Origin: Gemmiger sp. An50
GTDB lineage: Bacteria > Bacillota > Clostridia > Oscillospirales > Ruminococcaceae
Direction: 5' to 3'
DNA length: 64,000 nt
NCBI RefSeq assembly: GCF_002161595.1
Contig: NZ_NFID01000016.1
Location: forward strand, 39,304-103,303
In this document: positions 52,635-61,502 of the stretch, one piece after another
How the letters are laid out: each line of letters begins with the position of its first letter
Numbering within the stretch: position 1 is the first letter of the stretch
Notes under the pieces: model-generated
Told to the model about the DNA's origin: nothing
Seen by the model: only the letters and a program-made list of their open reading frames with translations
Database searches by the model: none
Translations under genes and position numbers: made by a program

Positions 52635-53929
52635 TGATTGCTTTGCTCCTTTGAATAGAAAGTATCGTCCGCCGAAAGACCGTCCTGGGCCAGCATGGCC
52701 TGCATGGCGCTGATCTCGGTGGATACATCCAGCGCGGCGTCGCTGAGCAGATCGTCGCGCAGGTTCTCGAAGGCGCGGTTCACCGTGTGCAGGATGCCGG
52801 TGATCTCCAGCTTGATGTTTCCTGCCACATCGCCCTTCTGGTCCTTCACATCATCGTAGGTTTTCAGCAGCTTCAGAGTAGTGGGCATATAGTACCGCAC
52901 CAGACGGCGCACCTTTCCGGCGCTGTTCGGGTGGTCCTCCACCCAATCCAGAATCTCACCGGCCTGGGTCTGCATGCGCACCAGCTCCTGCTGCAGGTCC
53001 GGCTCGTCCGCTGCGGCGGCCGCATGCTCGCCCAGTACCTTCAGGAACTGGGCACCCTGCTCCAGAGTCGCCCTCAGCTCGGCGCCTGCCGGGTCAGCCT
53101 CTTCCTGCTGACGGCGGGTCTCCTGGGCACGGCGCTCCTCTTCCTGGGCGCGCTGCAGCTCCCGGTATTCCGCTGCGTTCAGGAAAAACCGGCCCTCTTC
53201 CTCATCCAAATAAGCGTTGGGCAGCCAGCCCTTGCGGATCATCAGAGTCAGGTCTTTTTTTACAAAGGGGACCGGACGCTGCACCACCTCGCTGAGCCGG
53301 GTCAGCGGAACGTTGGTCTGCTGGCCCATCCCCATCAGGTAGCGCTTGCGGCGGAAGCGCCGCCCCGGCTGCAAAAACAGCCAGCGAGCACCCAGAGAAA
53401 CAGCAACGCAGAGTCCCAGTGAGATGAAGCTGAGCACGACATCTGTTGCAAAAACTTCAGGAATGCCATACATAAGTCCTGCCACAAAGATCAGTATGCT
53501 GAACAAACCCAGCACCACGGCGCAGCCCACCGCAATAGTGCCCCCCATCATGCATAGGCCATTGGCCAGCGTTTCACCCAGCCGATCCGCTGCCTGATCC
53601 ATCCGGACAACTGCCCGGTTCGAAGCGGCATGAGTCTGCGGTGCGGCGTAACGGGGCGCACCTGTAGTGGAAGGCCGCACGGGCTGCGGAGGCTGCTGGC
53701 CCTGCTTGCCCGCTGCCTGAGCTTCGTTCAGGCTCTTCTGCACCTGATCCCAGCCCTCTTTCAAACCACGGCCCACCTCAGTGGCCACGGTGGCCCCCAG
53801 CTCATTCATGCTGCGGCACACCTCATCCCAGGGGTCCTGACCGCCGGGAGCGCGGCCGCCGGTCTGGCTGCGGCGCTGCTGGCCCTGCCGGCCCCAGGCA
53901 TCGTATTCATACGGTCGTTTCTCTGCCAT
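52631..53929 (-). CDS. XpaC-like 5-bromo-4-chloroindolyl phosphate hydrolysis family protein
   Basis: Membrane protein of 432 aa. Residues 1-110 are Gln/Pro/Arg-rich and soluble; two to three hydrophobic helices lie at about 130-190 (GGTIAVGCAVVLGLFSILIFVAGLMYG); the rest is helical, with a central acidic coiled coil (Glu/Arg/Gln) and a C-terminal XpaC domain (VRRLVRYYMPTTLKLLKTYDDVKDQ in part). Despite the name, phosphatase activity is not established; paralogues partner TelA-like toxic-anion resistance proteins. Start at 53929 has GGGGAAGAG upstream. Confidence 0.85.
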   Translation of the reverse strand: MAEKRPYEYDAWGRQGQQRRSQTGGRAPGGQDPWDEVCRSMNELGATVATEVGRGLKEGWDQVQKSLNEAQAAGKQGQQPPQPVRPSTTGAPRYAAPQTHAASNRAVVRMDQAADRLGETLANGLCMMGGTIAVGCAVVLGLFSILIFVAGLMYGIPEVFATDVVLSFISLGLCVAVSLGARWLFLQPGRRFRRKRYLMGMGQQTNVPLTRLSEVVQRPVPFVKKDLTLMIRKGWLPNAYLDEEEGRFFLNAAEYRELQRAQEEERRAQETRRQQEEADPAGAELRATLEQGAQFLKVLGEHAAAAADEPDLQQELVRMQTQAGEILDWVEDHPNSAGKVRRLVRYYMPTTLKLLKTYDDVKDQKGDVAGNIKLEITGILHTVNRAFENLRDDLLSDAALDVSTEISAMQAMLAQDGLSADDTFYSKEQSNQ

Positions 53930-54000
53930 CTTCTCTTCCCCATCCATTCCGTTTTATCGTTCCGGCCTGCCGGGCAGTGCCCGAAAAGCCCCAGTTTACG

Positions 54001-55593
54001 TCATTCCTGCGGACCGCCAAGAGCCATCAGTGCCCGGGCGCAACGCAGGCCGTCCACCGCGGCGCTCACAATGCCGCCCGCATAACCCGCACCCTCACCG
54101 CAGGGGTACAGCCCCGGCAGCGCGGTACATTGCAGGTCCTCCCCCCGCTCCAGCCGCACCGGGCTGGAGGTGCGGGTTTCCAGGCCGGTGAGCACTGCGT
54201 CTGCCGCGGTATAGCCCCGCAGCTTGCGCTCAAAGGCGGAAAGGCCAGTGCGCAGCGTTCCGGCCAGCTTTTCGGGCAGCAGGCTGCCCAGATCGTAGGC
54301 GCGCACGCCCCGGTCGTAGGTGGGCTCTACCCTGCCCAAGTCCAGACGGCCCTTGCCCTGCAAAAAGCTCTGCACGGTCTCCGCGGGGGCCACATAACCG
54401 CCGCCGCCCGCCGCATAGGCCGCCTGCTCCAGCTGCCGCTGGAAGGCAATGGCCTTGACCGGGTCCTGGCCGAAGTCCCGGCCGTCCACGCTGACCACCA
54501 CTGCCGCGTTGGCGTTTTTGCCTGCCCGGGCGTGGTAGCTCATACCATTGGTGAGCGCGCCTCCCTCCTCGCTGGCCGAGGCGACCACCTGACCGCCGGG
54601 ACACATGCAGAAGGTGTAAACGCAGCGCTCACCCACGTGCTGGCTGAGCTGGTACTCCCCTCGGGGCAGAGCCGGATGGCCCGCCGCCTGGTGGTAAAGA
54701 CTTTTTTCAATCTCGGTTTGCAGATGCTCCGCACGGAAGCCCACCGAGAAGGGCTTGCAGACAAGGGGCAATCCCTCGTTTTGCAGCATTTCAAAGGTAT
54801 CCCGCGCCGAGTGGCCCACGGCCAGAATCAGCGCCGGGGTGGAAATATCTCCCCCGGTGGTCTGCACGCCGCAGAGCTTTCCGTTTTCCCGGATCAGTCC
54901 GGTGAGGCGGGTATTGAAGCGCACCTCGCCGCCCAGCTGCTGGATCTCGCCCCGGATGGATTGGATCACACCCCGCAGCAGATCGGTGCCCACATGGGGC
55001 TTCTGCCGGTAGGCGATCTCGGCCGGTGCGCCGTGGCGCAGCAGGGTCTGGGTCACAAAACCGCACAGCTCGTCGTTGATGCGGGTGGTGAGCTTACCGT
55101 CGGAAAAGGTGCCCGCGCCGCCCTCGCCAAACTGGATGTTCGCGTTGGGGTCCAGCTGGCCGGTGGCGGAAAAGTGCTCCACTGCCTTGACCCGCTCCTC
55201 CAAAGCCGGACCACGCTCCAGCACGATGGGCCGGTACCCCGCCCGGGCCAGTGCCAGCGCGGCGAACAGGCCGGCCGGACCGAGGCCGCACACCACAGGG
55301 CGGCCGCCCAGCGGCGTTTTGGCGATTTCAGGCCGGAATGCCACCTGCTTGGATATAGCAACGCAGGGCGCGGCCCCGGCCAAGGCCGGTTCCGCACCCT
55401 CGTTTTTCAAGGTGATGGCGATGGTATACACCAGCACGGGTTTACCGTGCCGGGCATCCACCGAAAGCTTTGCCACCCCCGCGCTGGCCACCTGGCTTTC
55501 AGGCAGGCGCAGGGTTTTCAAGGCCATGGCTTTGGCCTGCTGTTCGGGCTGGGGCACGTTCAGCCCCACCCGAAGCCCTCGAATCAACAGCAT
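54001..55593 (-). CDS. NAD(P)/FAD-dependent oxidoreductase (COG2509-like)
   Basis: Flavoprotein of 530 aa. A short N-terminal domain (LPESQVASAGVAKLSVDARHG) precedes the dinucleotide-binding motif VVCGLGPAGLFAALALARAGY at about 98-118; the family features NIQFGEGGAGTFSDGKLTTR, CMCPGGQVVASASEEGG and the C-terminal GLYPCGEGAGYAGGIVSAAVDG are present. The group is annotated as uncharacterised FAD-dependent dehydrogenase, with no known substrate. Nine bases downstream of cdaR. Confidence 0.9.
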   Translation of the reverse strand: MLLIRGLRVGLNVPQPEQQAKAMALKTLRLPESQVASAGVAKLSVDARHGKPVLVYTIAITLKNEGAEPALAGAAPCVAISKQVAFRPEIAKTPLGGRPVVCGLGPAGLFAALALARAGYRPIVLERGPALEERVKAVEHFSATGQLDPNANIQFGEGGAGTFSDGKLTTRINDELCGFVTQTLLRHGAPAEIAYRQKPHVGTDLLRGVIQSIRGEIQQLGGEVRFNTRLTGLIRENGKLCGVQTTGGDISTPALILAVGHSARDTFEMLQNEGLPLVCKPFSVGFRAEHLQTEIEKSLYHQAAGHPALPRGEYQLSQHVGERCVYTFCMCPGGQVVASASEEGGALTNGMSYHARAGKNANAAVVVSVDGRDFGQDPVKAIAFQRQLEQAAYAAGGGGYVAPAETVQSFLQGKGRLDLGRVEPTYDRGVRAYDLGSLLPEKLAGTLRTGLSAFERKLRGYTAADAVLTGLETRTSSPVRLERGEDLQCTALPGLYPCGEGAGYAGGIVSAAVDGLRCARALMALGGPQE

Positions 55594-55602
55594 TTTTTCT
55601 GA

Positions 55603-56877
55603 TCAGCTCCCGGAATTTACTGTGATGGAACACTCTACCGAATAGCTGCCCACTGCAAAAATGGTGCTGGAAGAGGGCACCGATATGGAGGCCGAAAGGT
55701 TCTCCGTGCCTTCGACCACCTGACTCTGGCTCATATCCACTGTGGCCACCACGCTGCTGGGCGACAGCTCCTCCAGCTCGTCCTCAGGGCCGATCAGAGT
55801 CACGTTGGACACCTTGGTATCGTTCACCTTCACGGTGTAGCCATCCGGCATATTGATGGTGCGGATGTTCGCCACGTTCAGTGTACGGCTTGCAAGGCCG
55901 GTGGTGTCAAAGCTCAGGGTGATGGTCTTCACATTGTTCTTGCTTTCCACGCCCTTGGGCAGGTTCACGGTCAGGCTATAGGACTTATCCAGCTCGAAGG
56001 TGGACAGGTCAAAGTCGCTTACCGCCAGCTCGGTCAGGCTTTCCAGCGTCTCGGGGCGGCCGCTCACCACCATCGTCTCCTGCGACAGGGTATGGTTCAG
56101 GGTGTTCAGGTCGAAGCCCTCCGGCACGTTGATGAAGTTCACCGCCAGGGGCAGCTCCTTGGTCTGATAGATATTGATGGTCACATCCACCACCGTGGTG
56201 TCCATGGTGGTGTACTGCAGGCTCAGGGGCTGGCCCTGGGCGTCCTGGGCTTCCAGCGCGACCGTTTTGATCTTGCTTTCCGACATGTTCTCCAAATCGG
56301 AGCTGGGCTCTACCCGGGCCACGATCCGGTCGATGCTGTCCACCTCGCTGGCGGGACCGTTCACGGTCACCGAACTGGGGGACGCCACGGTGCCCTGCAG
56401 GATATAGCCCTCGGCGATAGTCAGATCGCTGGCCTGCACCTGCACGGTGAAGGTCTTCTCCTCCACGGAATCGAACACCACGCTGACCCGTTCGTCCTTA
56501 TTCACGGTAGCCTTCACCTGGCTGGCACTGTCCCGCACCAGCACGCGCAGGGGCAGGGTCACCTCGCCGGGGCCGTTCACCGAAGAATAGTCCGGGTAGA
56601 CCACGAAGTCCTCGGCCTTCAGCCCGCTCAGGTCATAGCCGTTGCCCTCCAGCTTCAGGGAAACGCTTTTTTCCGGGTTGTTCACAATATCCAGGCCTTT
56701 GCTGGTATAGCTTGTGGAATTGTAGGTAAAGTCCACCGGCACATTGTAAAGGGTGAAGGTGGAATTGGGGTTGATCACCATGGTGACCACCATCCACATC
56801 GCCACCGCCAGCAGGATGGACAGCGCGACGGAAAAGCGCCGGTCGTCCAGCAGAGATTTATCTTTGTCCTTTTTCAT
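55603..56877 (-). CDS. cdaR: CdaR (YbbR-domain) regulator of CdaA
   Basis: Membrane-anchored extracytoplasmic protein of 424 aa: short basic start, a single hydrophobic helix at 16-36 (VALSILLAVAMWMVVTMVI), and four YbbR beta-domains (for example LTIAEGYILQGTVASPSSVTVNGPASEVDSI in part). CdaR modulates c-di-AMP synthesis by CdaA. Its start lies inside the cdaA 3' end (20-base overlap), so both are translationally coupled. The GlmM gene usual in this cluster is absent from the window. Confidence 0.94.
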   Translation of the reverse strand: MKKDKDKSLLDDRRFSVALSILLAVAMWMVVTMVINPNSTFTLYNVPVDFTYNSTSYTSKGLDIVNNPEKSVSLKLEGNGYDLSGLKAEDFVVYPDYSSVNGPGEVTLPLRVLVRDSASQVKATVNKDERVSVVFDSVEEKTFTVQVQASDLTIAEGYILQGTVASPSSVTVNGPASEVDSIDRIVARVEPSSDLENMSESKIKTVALEAQDAQGQPLSLQYTTMDTTVVDVTINIYQTKELPLAVNFINVPEGFDLNTLNHTLSQETMVVSGRPETLESLTELAVSDFDLSTFELDKSYSLTVNLPKGVESKNNVKTITLSFDTTGLASRTLNVANIRTINMPDGYTVKVNDTKVSNVTLIGPEDELEELSPSSVVATVDMSQSQVVEGTENLSASISVPSSSTIFAVGSYSVECSITVNSGS

Positions 56878-57739
56878 TCTTTTTTCTCCAGAAAGAAGAT
56901 TTTTTAGGAGTTTCCTGCTGTTCGGGAGGAACCAGCTCCTCCTGCAGCAGATTGAACAGATTCTGACGGTCCAGCCGGCGGATCAGCACGCCGTTCTTTG
57001 CCAGCGAGATGATGCCGGTCTCTTCACTGACCACCACCACCACGGCGTCGGAATTTTCGCTCATACCCAGCGCCGCCCGGTGACGGGTGCCCATGTCCTT
57101 GCCGATCTCCAGATTATCCGACAGCGGCAGCACGCAGCCCGCCGCCTTCAGCATACCGTCGCGCACCACCACGGCACCGTCGTGCAAGGGGGTACCTTCG
57201 TAAAAGATGGTGCCCAGCATCTCCCGGTTCACGTCGCCGTTCAGCGGGGTGCCGGTGCGGATGATCTCGGACAGGTTGGTGTTGCGCTCCAGCACGATCA
57301 GCGCGCCGGTGTTGGTGTCGGACAACTGCTCCGCGGCGTCGCAGATGGCCAGGCAGGCGTTCTGCCACTGGGCGCGCAGGCCCGGGTCCATCCGACGGCT
57401 GCGCAGCAGCTTGGACGCCCATTTATCCGTGCGGCCCATCTGCTCCAGCGCCCGGCGAAGCTCCGGCTGGAACAGTACCACCAGCGCCAGGATACCGACC
57501 TGCAGCACGCCGTTCATGACCCACATCACGGTGCGCAGCCCGAAGATATACGCCAGCGCATACACCGCGACCACAACAATTGCGCCCTTGGCCAGCTGCG
57601 CGGCCCTGGTCTTGCGGATCACTGCCAGCAGCTCGTAAATCACGAAGGCGACGATGGCAATATCCAGAATATTCTGCGGCTGCAGCCAGATGGACATCAA
57701 ATTGCCCACAAACTGGCTGATCTCAAACCCATTCGCCAC
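56858..57739 (-). CDS. cdaA: Diadenylate cyclase CdaA
   Basis: Membrane enzyme making c-di-AMP from two ATP; 293 aa. Three N-terminal helices (about 24-43, 50-68, 73-90) precede the DAC domain with both catalytic motifs: DGA at 177-179 (PLHDGAVVV) and RHR at 209-211 (MGTRHRAALG). The start is a GTG at 57739 with GGAGG 7 bases upstream; an ATG-start extension would run upstream through the ribosome site and is rejected. Controls osmolyte and wall homeostasis with CdaR. Confidence 0.96.
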   Translation of the reverse strand: MANGFEISQFVGNLMSIWLQPQNILDIAIVAFVIYELLAVIRKTRAAQLAKGAIVVVAVYALAYIFGLRTVMWVMNGVLQVGILALVVLFQPELRRALEQMGRTDKWASKLLRSRRMDPGLRAQWQNACLAICDAAEQLSDTNTGALIVLERNTNLSEIIRTGTPLNGDVNREMLGTIFYEGTPLHDGAVVVRDGMLKAAGCVLPLSDNLEIGKDMGTRHRAALGMSENSDAVVVVVSEETGIISLAKNGVLIRRLDRQNLFNLLQEELVPPEQQETPKKSSFWRKKNEKGQR

Positions 57740-57879
57740 AAAAAAACCTCCTGTTTGCGCCGGTCCGGTCCGTTTGATCCGGCGGCGCAGTGTTTCAAAA
57801 CTCCATGTGATTCGGCGCTCGGCGCACCCCGGCCAGAACCGCCGGGCAGCGCGCCGCATCTGCGCATGTTACCATTGTT

Positions 57880-57908
57880 AGTATAGCACACGCCCGCAGG
57901 CTTGAAAA
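57880..57908 (-). promoter_or_regulatory. Promoter of the cdaA run
   Basis: TTTTCA (57903-57908), 17-base spacer, TATACT (57880-57885), about 140 bases before the cdaA GTG. No hairpin terminator is seen after ispDF, so some read-through is likely. Confidence 0.55.
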
Positions 57909-57928
57909 CCTTTTTTTGGGTCTGCCGG

Positions 57929-59041
57929 TCAGCGGGTAATCAGCGCCACCGCATGCACTGCAATGCCTTCGCCTGCACCGGTAAAGCCAAGCTTTTCCTC
58001 CGTGGTGGCCTTGACGCTCACCTGCTCCTCCGAAATACCGAAGGCCTCGGCCAGGTTCCGGCGCATGGTGGGAATATGCGGCGCCAGCTTGGGCGCCTGG
58101 CACAGGATGGTGGAGTCGATGTTTTCGATCTTCCAGCCCTGCTCGGCCATCAGTCGGGCCACATGACGGGCCAGCTCCAGGCTGTCCGCCCCCTTATACG
58201 CGGGGTCGGTATCCGGGAAATGCTTGCCGATGTCGCCCAGAGCGGCAGCGCCCAGCACTGCGTCCATCACCGCATGGGCCAATACGTCCGCGTCAGAGTG
58301 GCCCAGCAGCCCCTTCTCGTAGGGGATGTCCACCCCGCCCAGGATCAGTCGGCGGCCCTCCACCAGCTTATGTACATCATATCCATGGCCAATGCGCATG
58401 CTTGTCTCTCCTTTCAGGTCCTCGGGTGTAGTGATTTTATAGTTGGCATAATCGCCCGCGGTCAGCACCACCGTTTTTCCCGCCTGCTCGAACAGCTGGC
58501 AGTCATCGGTGATGGAATCGTCCGCTGCATGAGCCAGCAATTCCAGATACAGCGCCCGGTCAAAGCACTGAGGCGTCTGCACTGCGAACAGACTCTCGCG
58601 GGGCGGGGTGCCCTTTACCTGACCGTTCTCCGTCTGCTTGATGGTGTCTTTTACCGGTACTGCCGGGGCAGCTGCGCCGGTGCTTGCCGCTGCCTCCAGT
58701 GCCTGGGTGATCACCGCCGCGCTTACAAAGGGACGGGCGGCGTCGTGGATGGCCACCAGCTCACCGCTGGCCGCGCTCACACCGTTGCGCACGCTGATCG
58801 CCCGGGTGGCTCCACCGCGCACCAGAATCACCGGCTTTTCACAGGCAGCTGCCGCCGCACGAGCGGGGCCCTCATTTTCGCCGGTCACCAGCACGATGTC
58901 CTTCACCAGCGGGTGCCGGTCGAAGGCCCGCAGGCTCATTTCCAGCACAGTGCCGCCGGAAATACGGCAGGAAAGTTTATCAAAGCCCATCCGGCGGGAA
59001 GAACCGGCGGCCACGATCACAGCGGTAACGGTTTTGTTCAT
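57929..59041 (-). CDS. ispDF: Bifunctional IspD-IspF isoprenoid synthesis enzyme
   Basis: Catalyses two steps of the MEP pathway: cytidylyl transfer to MEP (IspD) and cyclisation to MEcPP (IspF). The 370-aa protein has IspD at 1-210 ([12 protein letters not shown] nucleotide motif; [19 protein letters not shown]) and IspF at 215-370 ([21 protein letters not shown] in part, with Asp/His metal ligands; [25 protein letters not shown]). The two domains are joined by only a few residues, and Met215 has its own ribosome site, hinting at recent fusion. The ATG at 59041 follows AGGAGG. Confidence 0.96.
   Translation of the reverse strand: MNKTVTAVIVAAGSSRRMGFDKLSCRISGGTVLEMSLRAFDRHPLVKDIVLVTGENEGPARAAAAACEKPVILVRGGATRAISVRNGVSAASGELVAIHDAARPFVSAAVITQALEAAASTGAAAPAVPVKDTIKQTENGQVKGTPPRESLFAVQTPQCFDRALYLELLAHAADDSITDDCQLFEQAGKTVVLTAGDYANYKITTPEDLKGETSMRIGHGYDVHKLVEGRRLILGGVDIPYEKGLLGHSDADVLAHAVMDAVLGAAALGDIGKHFPDTDPAYKGADSLELARHVARLMAEQGWKIENIDSTILCQAPKLAPHIPTMRRNLAEAFGISEEQVSVKATTEEKLGFTGAGEGIAVHAVALITR
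58397..58414 (-). promoter_or_regulatory. Internal ribosome binding site and ATG for the IspF half of ispDF
   Basis: Within the fused frame, AAAGGAG (58408-58414) is followed after 8 bases by ATG (58397-58399), which is Met215, the natural first residue of IspF ([10 protein letters not shown]). Confidence 0.7.
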
Positions 59042-59163
59042 GCTTGGTGCCTCCTGGCGCGGAATCGCCCGCCCTGCAAAGCGTTCCGCTTTCATTGTTT
59101 ATAACAAGATCCATTATACCGTATCCCGCTCTAAAAATCCACCGGCTGCACACCACCCGCGCA

Positions 59164-59205
59164 CAAAAAACAGGCCGCTCCGGCACCATATGCCGAAACG
59201 GCCCG
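59164..59205 (-). terminator. Rho-independent terminator after spo0A
   Basis: CGGGCCGTTTCGGCA pairs with TGCCGGAGCGGCCTG around TATGG, then TTTTTTG on the minus strand. It separates spo0A from ispDF, whose TATAAT (about 59115-59120, minus) follows. Confidence 0.88.
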
Positions 59206-59230
59206 TTCTCTCCCCCGTCTTTTTGCGTAC

Positions 59231-59983
59231 TCAGGCCTGACGCTGCTTTTTGTCCAGGCGCATCCGGTCGCTGATCATGGCAACAAACTCCGAGTTGGTG
59301 GGCTTGCCCCGCAGATTGTGGATGGTGTAGCCAAAGTAGCTGTTCAGTGTATCCACATCACCCCGATCCCAGGCAACCTCGATGGCGTGGCGAATGGCTC
59401 GTTCCACCCGGCTGGCAGTGGTGCCGTTCTGTTTGGCGATCTCCGGATACAGCCGCTTGGTCACCGCGTTGATGTAATCCTGATCCTCCATGGTCAGCAG
59501 GATGGCGTCCCGCAAAAACTGGTAACCCTTGATGTGGGCGGGAACTCCGATCTGATGCAGGATCTCGCTGACCCGCACCTCGTCATTGCCGGTGCCGATC
59601 TGCCGGTGTACCGGCGCCTTGCCCAGAGCCTTCAGCGCCCGGCTTGCCAGGATCTGCTCATCGAAGGGCCGCACATAATAGAAGGCAAATCCGCTTTCCA
59701 GCAGCTCCTGTTCCGCTTCCTCATTCTGAAAAGGCCCGGTGGCAAAGAAAACGGCGCTGCCTCCCTGCGCTTCATAGCGCTGCTTCACCGCCAGTGCATC
59801 CAGCCCGGGCATGAACACCTCCAAAAGAACCGCACGGGGCCGGTATTCCAGCATTTTCTCCAGCACCTGCGCGCCGTCCTTGGGGCAGACGACGACCTCC
59901 ATGCCGCGGCCTTCCAATGCGGCCACGCAGGCGGCAGTGGCCGCTTCGCCCAGATCAGTCATCAAGAATTTCATGGTTTCCAT
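59231..59983 (-). CDS. spo0A: Spo0A with degenerate receiver domain
   Basis: Master sporulation transcription factor, 250 aa. The C-terminal DNA-binding domain (from about 138) is canonical: HQIGVPAHIKGYQFLRDAI, SRVERAIRHAIEVAWDRGD and KPTNSEFVAMISDR. The N-terminal receiver is not: the acid pair is TDL (Asp10, no second acid), the phospho-acceptor Asp is Glu55 (AVLLEVFMPGLD), and the invariant Lys is Arg105 (YYVRPFD). It therefore should not be phosphorylatable in the usual way. AGGAGG lies 8 bases before the ATG at 59983. Its usual upstream partner spoIVB is 2.4 kb away. Confidence 0.93.
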   Translation of the reverse strand: METMKFLMTDLGEAATAACVAALEGRGMEVVVCPKDGAQVLEKMLEYRPRAVLLEVFMPGLDALAVKQRYEAQGGSAVFFATGPFQNEEAEQELLESGFAFYYVRPFDEQILASRALKALGKAPVHRQIGTGNDEVRVSEILHQIGVPAHIKGYQFLRDAILLTMEDQDYINAVTKRLYPEIAKQNGTTASRVERAIRHAIEVAWDRGDVDTLNSYFGYTIHNLRGKPTNSEFVAMISDRMRLDKKQRQA

Positions 59984-60049
59984 TGCTATTTCCTCCTGTT
60001 TTTACATCCGTTTTGCGGGTGGTTTCGCTGTGTTGTTTTAACAATGGAA

Positions 60050-60082
60050 ATTTTACCATATATTTCCAGCTATTGCAATAGC
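60050..60082 (-). promoter_or_regulatory. spo0A promoter with 14-base palindrome
   Basis: TTGCAA (60073-60078), 17-base spacer, TAAAAT (60050-60055). The perfect palindrome GCTATTGCAATAGC (60069-60082) is centred on the -35, a likely operator. A TATGGTAAAA motif occurs on both sides of it. The rest of 60083-60261 shows nothing recognisable. Confidence 0.65.
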
Positions 60083-60261
60083 AAATTCCAGGTTTTACCA
60101 TATTTTTGGAAATATTTTCCTGATACTATTCTTCCCTATGACCCGACTCGTGCAAAACTGCCGGTTTTCTTTTTCGTTCGACAGCAGCAGAGCTTTTAGG
60201 AATTGGAAACCAACTTCCAATTGGACCCAGACCGCGCTTTGTTTCCTTCCCTCTTGCCTTG

Positions 60262-60308
60262 GAAACAGAAAGCGCAGCCCTGCACACAAAGGCTCAGAGC
60301 TGCGCTTC
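60262..60308 (-). terminator. Terminator after the two-gene membrane operon
   Basis: GAAGCGCAGC pairs with GCTGCGCTTTC across a loop of about 19 bases, then TCTGTTTCC on the minus strand; the T tract is modest. Confidence 0.6.
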
Positions 60309-60327
60309 TACCGTTTTTGATTGTATC

Positions 60328-60723
60328 TCATTGCTCTTTTTCCCGGGCTGCCCAGAAAACAAAGACCAACACCGAAAACGCCACCACATGCAGTACAACA
60401 TTCGGCAGGGTAAAATTATAAGTATTGGACACCTCTCCACACTCCAGCAGAAAACGGCAAGCCAATCCCACACAGGAGAACGCCACGGTTGCCAGAGTCA
60501 CCAACCACGCCTTTGTTTTCCCAAAAAGCCACCGCAGCATTCGCCCCAGTATTGCCGCGGAAGCAACCACCGTATAGAGGTTCAGTGCCACAAGCGTCAG
60601 CGGCCACTCCTTATTCAGGTTATACAGCGGAAAGCCGCAGCAGTTGATAAACACCATAAAAGCGAAAACAAACATACAAATCGCACGCCGGTGTCTTTCC
60701 ATGCGTATTTTCAGTTCATCCAT
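60328..60723 (-). CDS. Hypothetical four-helix membrane protein
   Basis: Protein of 131 aa I do not recognise. Four hydrophobic helices (about 15-32, 42-60, 72-92, 104-124) with a charged N-terminus (MDELKIRMERHRR) and a basic/acidic tail AAREKEQ. The ATG at 60723 has GAGG 8 bases upstream. It follows the 160-aa membrane protein by 29 bases and lies between spo0A and the spoIVB remnant, where normally no gene is found. Confidence 0.6.
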   Translation of the reverse strand: MDELKIRMERHRRAICMFVFAFMVFINCCGFPLYNLNKEWPLTLVALNLYTVVASAAILGRMLRWLFGKTKAWLVTLATVAFSCVGLACRFLLECGEVSNTYNFTLPNVVLHVVAFSVLVFVFWAAREKEQ

Positions 60724-60752
60724 ACCCCATACCTCGCTTTACGGCCGTCCCC

Positions 60753-61235
60753 TCAGGCAGACTGCGAACGGAAGGCGGTTCTCTTCCCCCAGGCATAGCC
60801 GCATCCAAAAATTACGATCATATAGAGGACCGCAATCACCTGCAGCGCCAATGCGGTCGCCTCGCCAATATAATTGGGCTGGGCTTCAAACAGCATCGCC
60901 CGTCTTCCAAAAAGATACGTGGGCGTAGCTGCGGAAAACATCTGCGACGCAGCCGCCAAAAATAAATTGACGTTTTCATCTGTCAGAAGGACACACTGCC
61001 ACACATACACCGCAAGCGACAGGATTCCCACCGCATTCCCGATGAGAATTGAGCAAGGCGCATTCCATCCGGAACATGCATACTGGCTTCCAAGATAAAA
61101 CCAGAATATCGTTGTGGCCAGAGGCAGCAGGAAAAAGAGAAGCGAGCCGACCACAGGCACAAACAGGGTAAAATTCACAACAAGCCCAACTGCAACCGGA
61201 ACAAGCGTTAGCAAAACCAGCATACTTTTCTTCAT
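60753..61235 (-). CDS. Hypothetical multi-pass membrane protein
   Basis: Protein of 160 aa of unknown function with about five hydrophobic helices (starting MLVLLTLVPVAVGLVVNFTLF) and a short polar centre around residues 95-120. The ATG at 61235 has AAGGAG 8 bases upstream; a GTG three codons earlier abuts the ribosome site. First gene of a two-gene unit with the 131-aa protein. Confidence 0.6.
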   Translation of the reverse strand: MKKSMLVLLTLVPVAVGLVVNFTLFVPVVGSLLFFLLPLATTIFWFYLGSQYACSGWNAPCSILIGNAVGILSLAVYVWQCVLLTDENVNLFLAAASQMFSAATPTYLFGRRAMLFEAQPNYIGEATALALQVIAVLYMIVIFGCGYAWGKRTAFRSQSA

Positions 61236-61360
61236 TCTGCTCACTCCTTTTCGGATTCAGACGAAAATTCTTTACTATTATAATACTCTCCTTTTCTGCT
61301 GTTGTCAGCACTGGTTTCACAGTTATGTAAGGCAGCCCGCCCGGCTGCCGGTTTTATCCG

Positions 61361-61502
61361 TCTGTTTTCATCGGAGCAAAGCTGTCCGCCGTTTCCAGCA
61401 TGGTCTATGCAAAAATGCCGTAGCCGCGGGTGGGATCGTTCACCAGTACATGGGTCACCGCCCCTACCAGTTTGCCATCCTGCTCGATGGGGCTGCCGCT
61501 CA
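61361..61502 (-). pseudogene. Duplicated, nonsense-mutated 3' end of spoIVB
   Basis: Bases 61384-61502 align without gaps to 62423-62541 of spoIVB, with 6 differences in 119 (95%). On the minus strand it encodes [19 protein letters not shown] and on to GYGIFA, then TAG where spoIVB has CAG (Gln391); the frame would continue to DSFAPMKTDG and stop near 61360. Five differences are synonymous and one is the nonsense change. The homology starts abruptly at 61502. A GGCAGCC/GGCTGCC hairpin follows at about 61331-61351. The surrounding 61236-61360 and 61503-61598 hold no gene. Confidence 0.85.

Noticed and set aside
61361..61502. The spoIVB fragment as a separate small gene
   Set aside because: It begins inside the protease domain, lacks a start codon with ribosome site and carries an in-frame stop relative to spoIVB.
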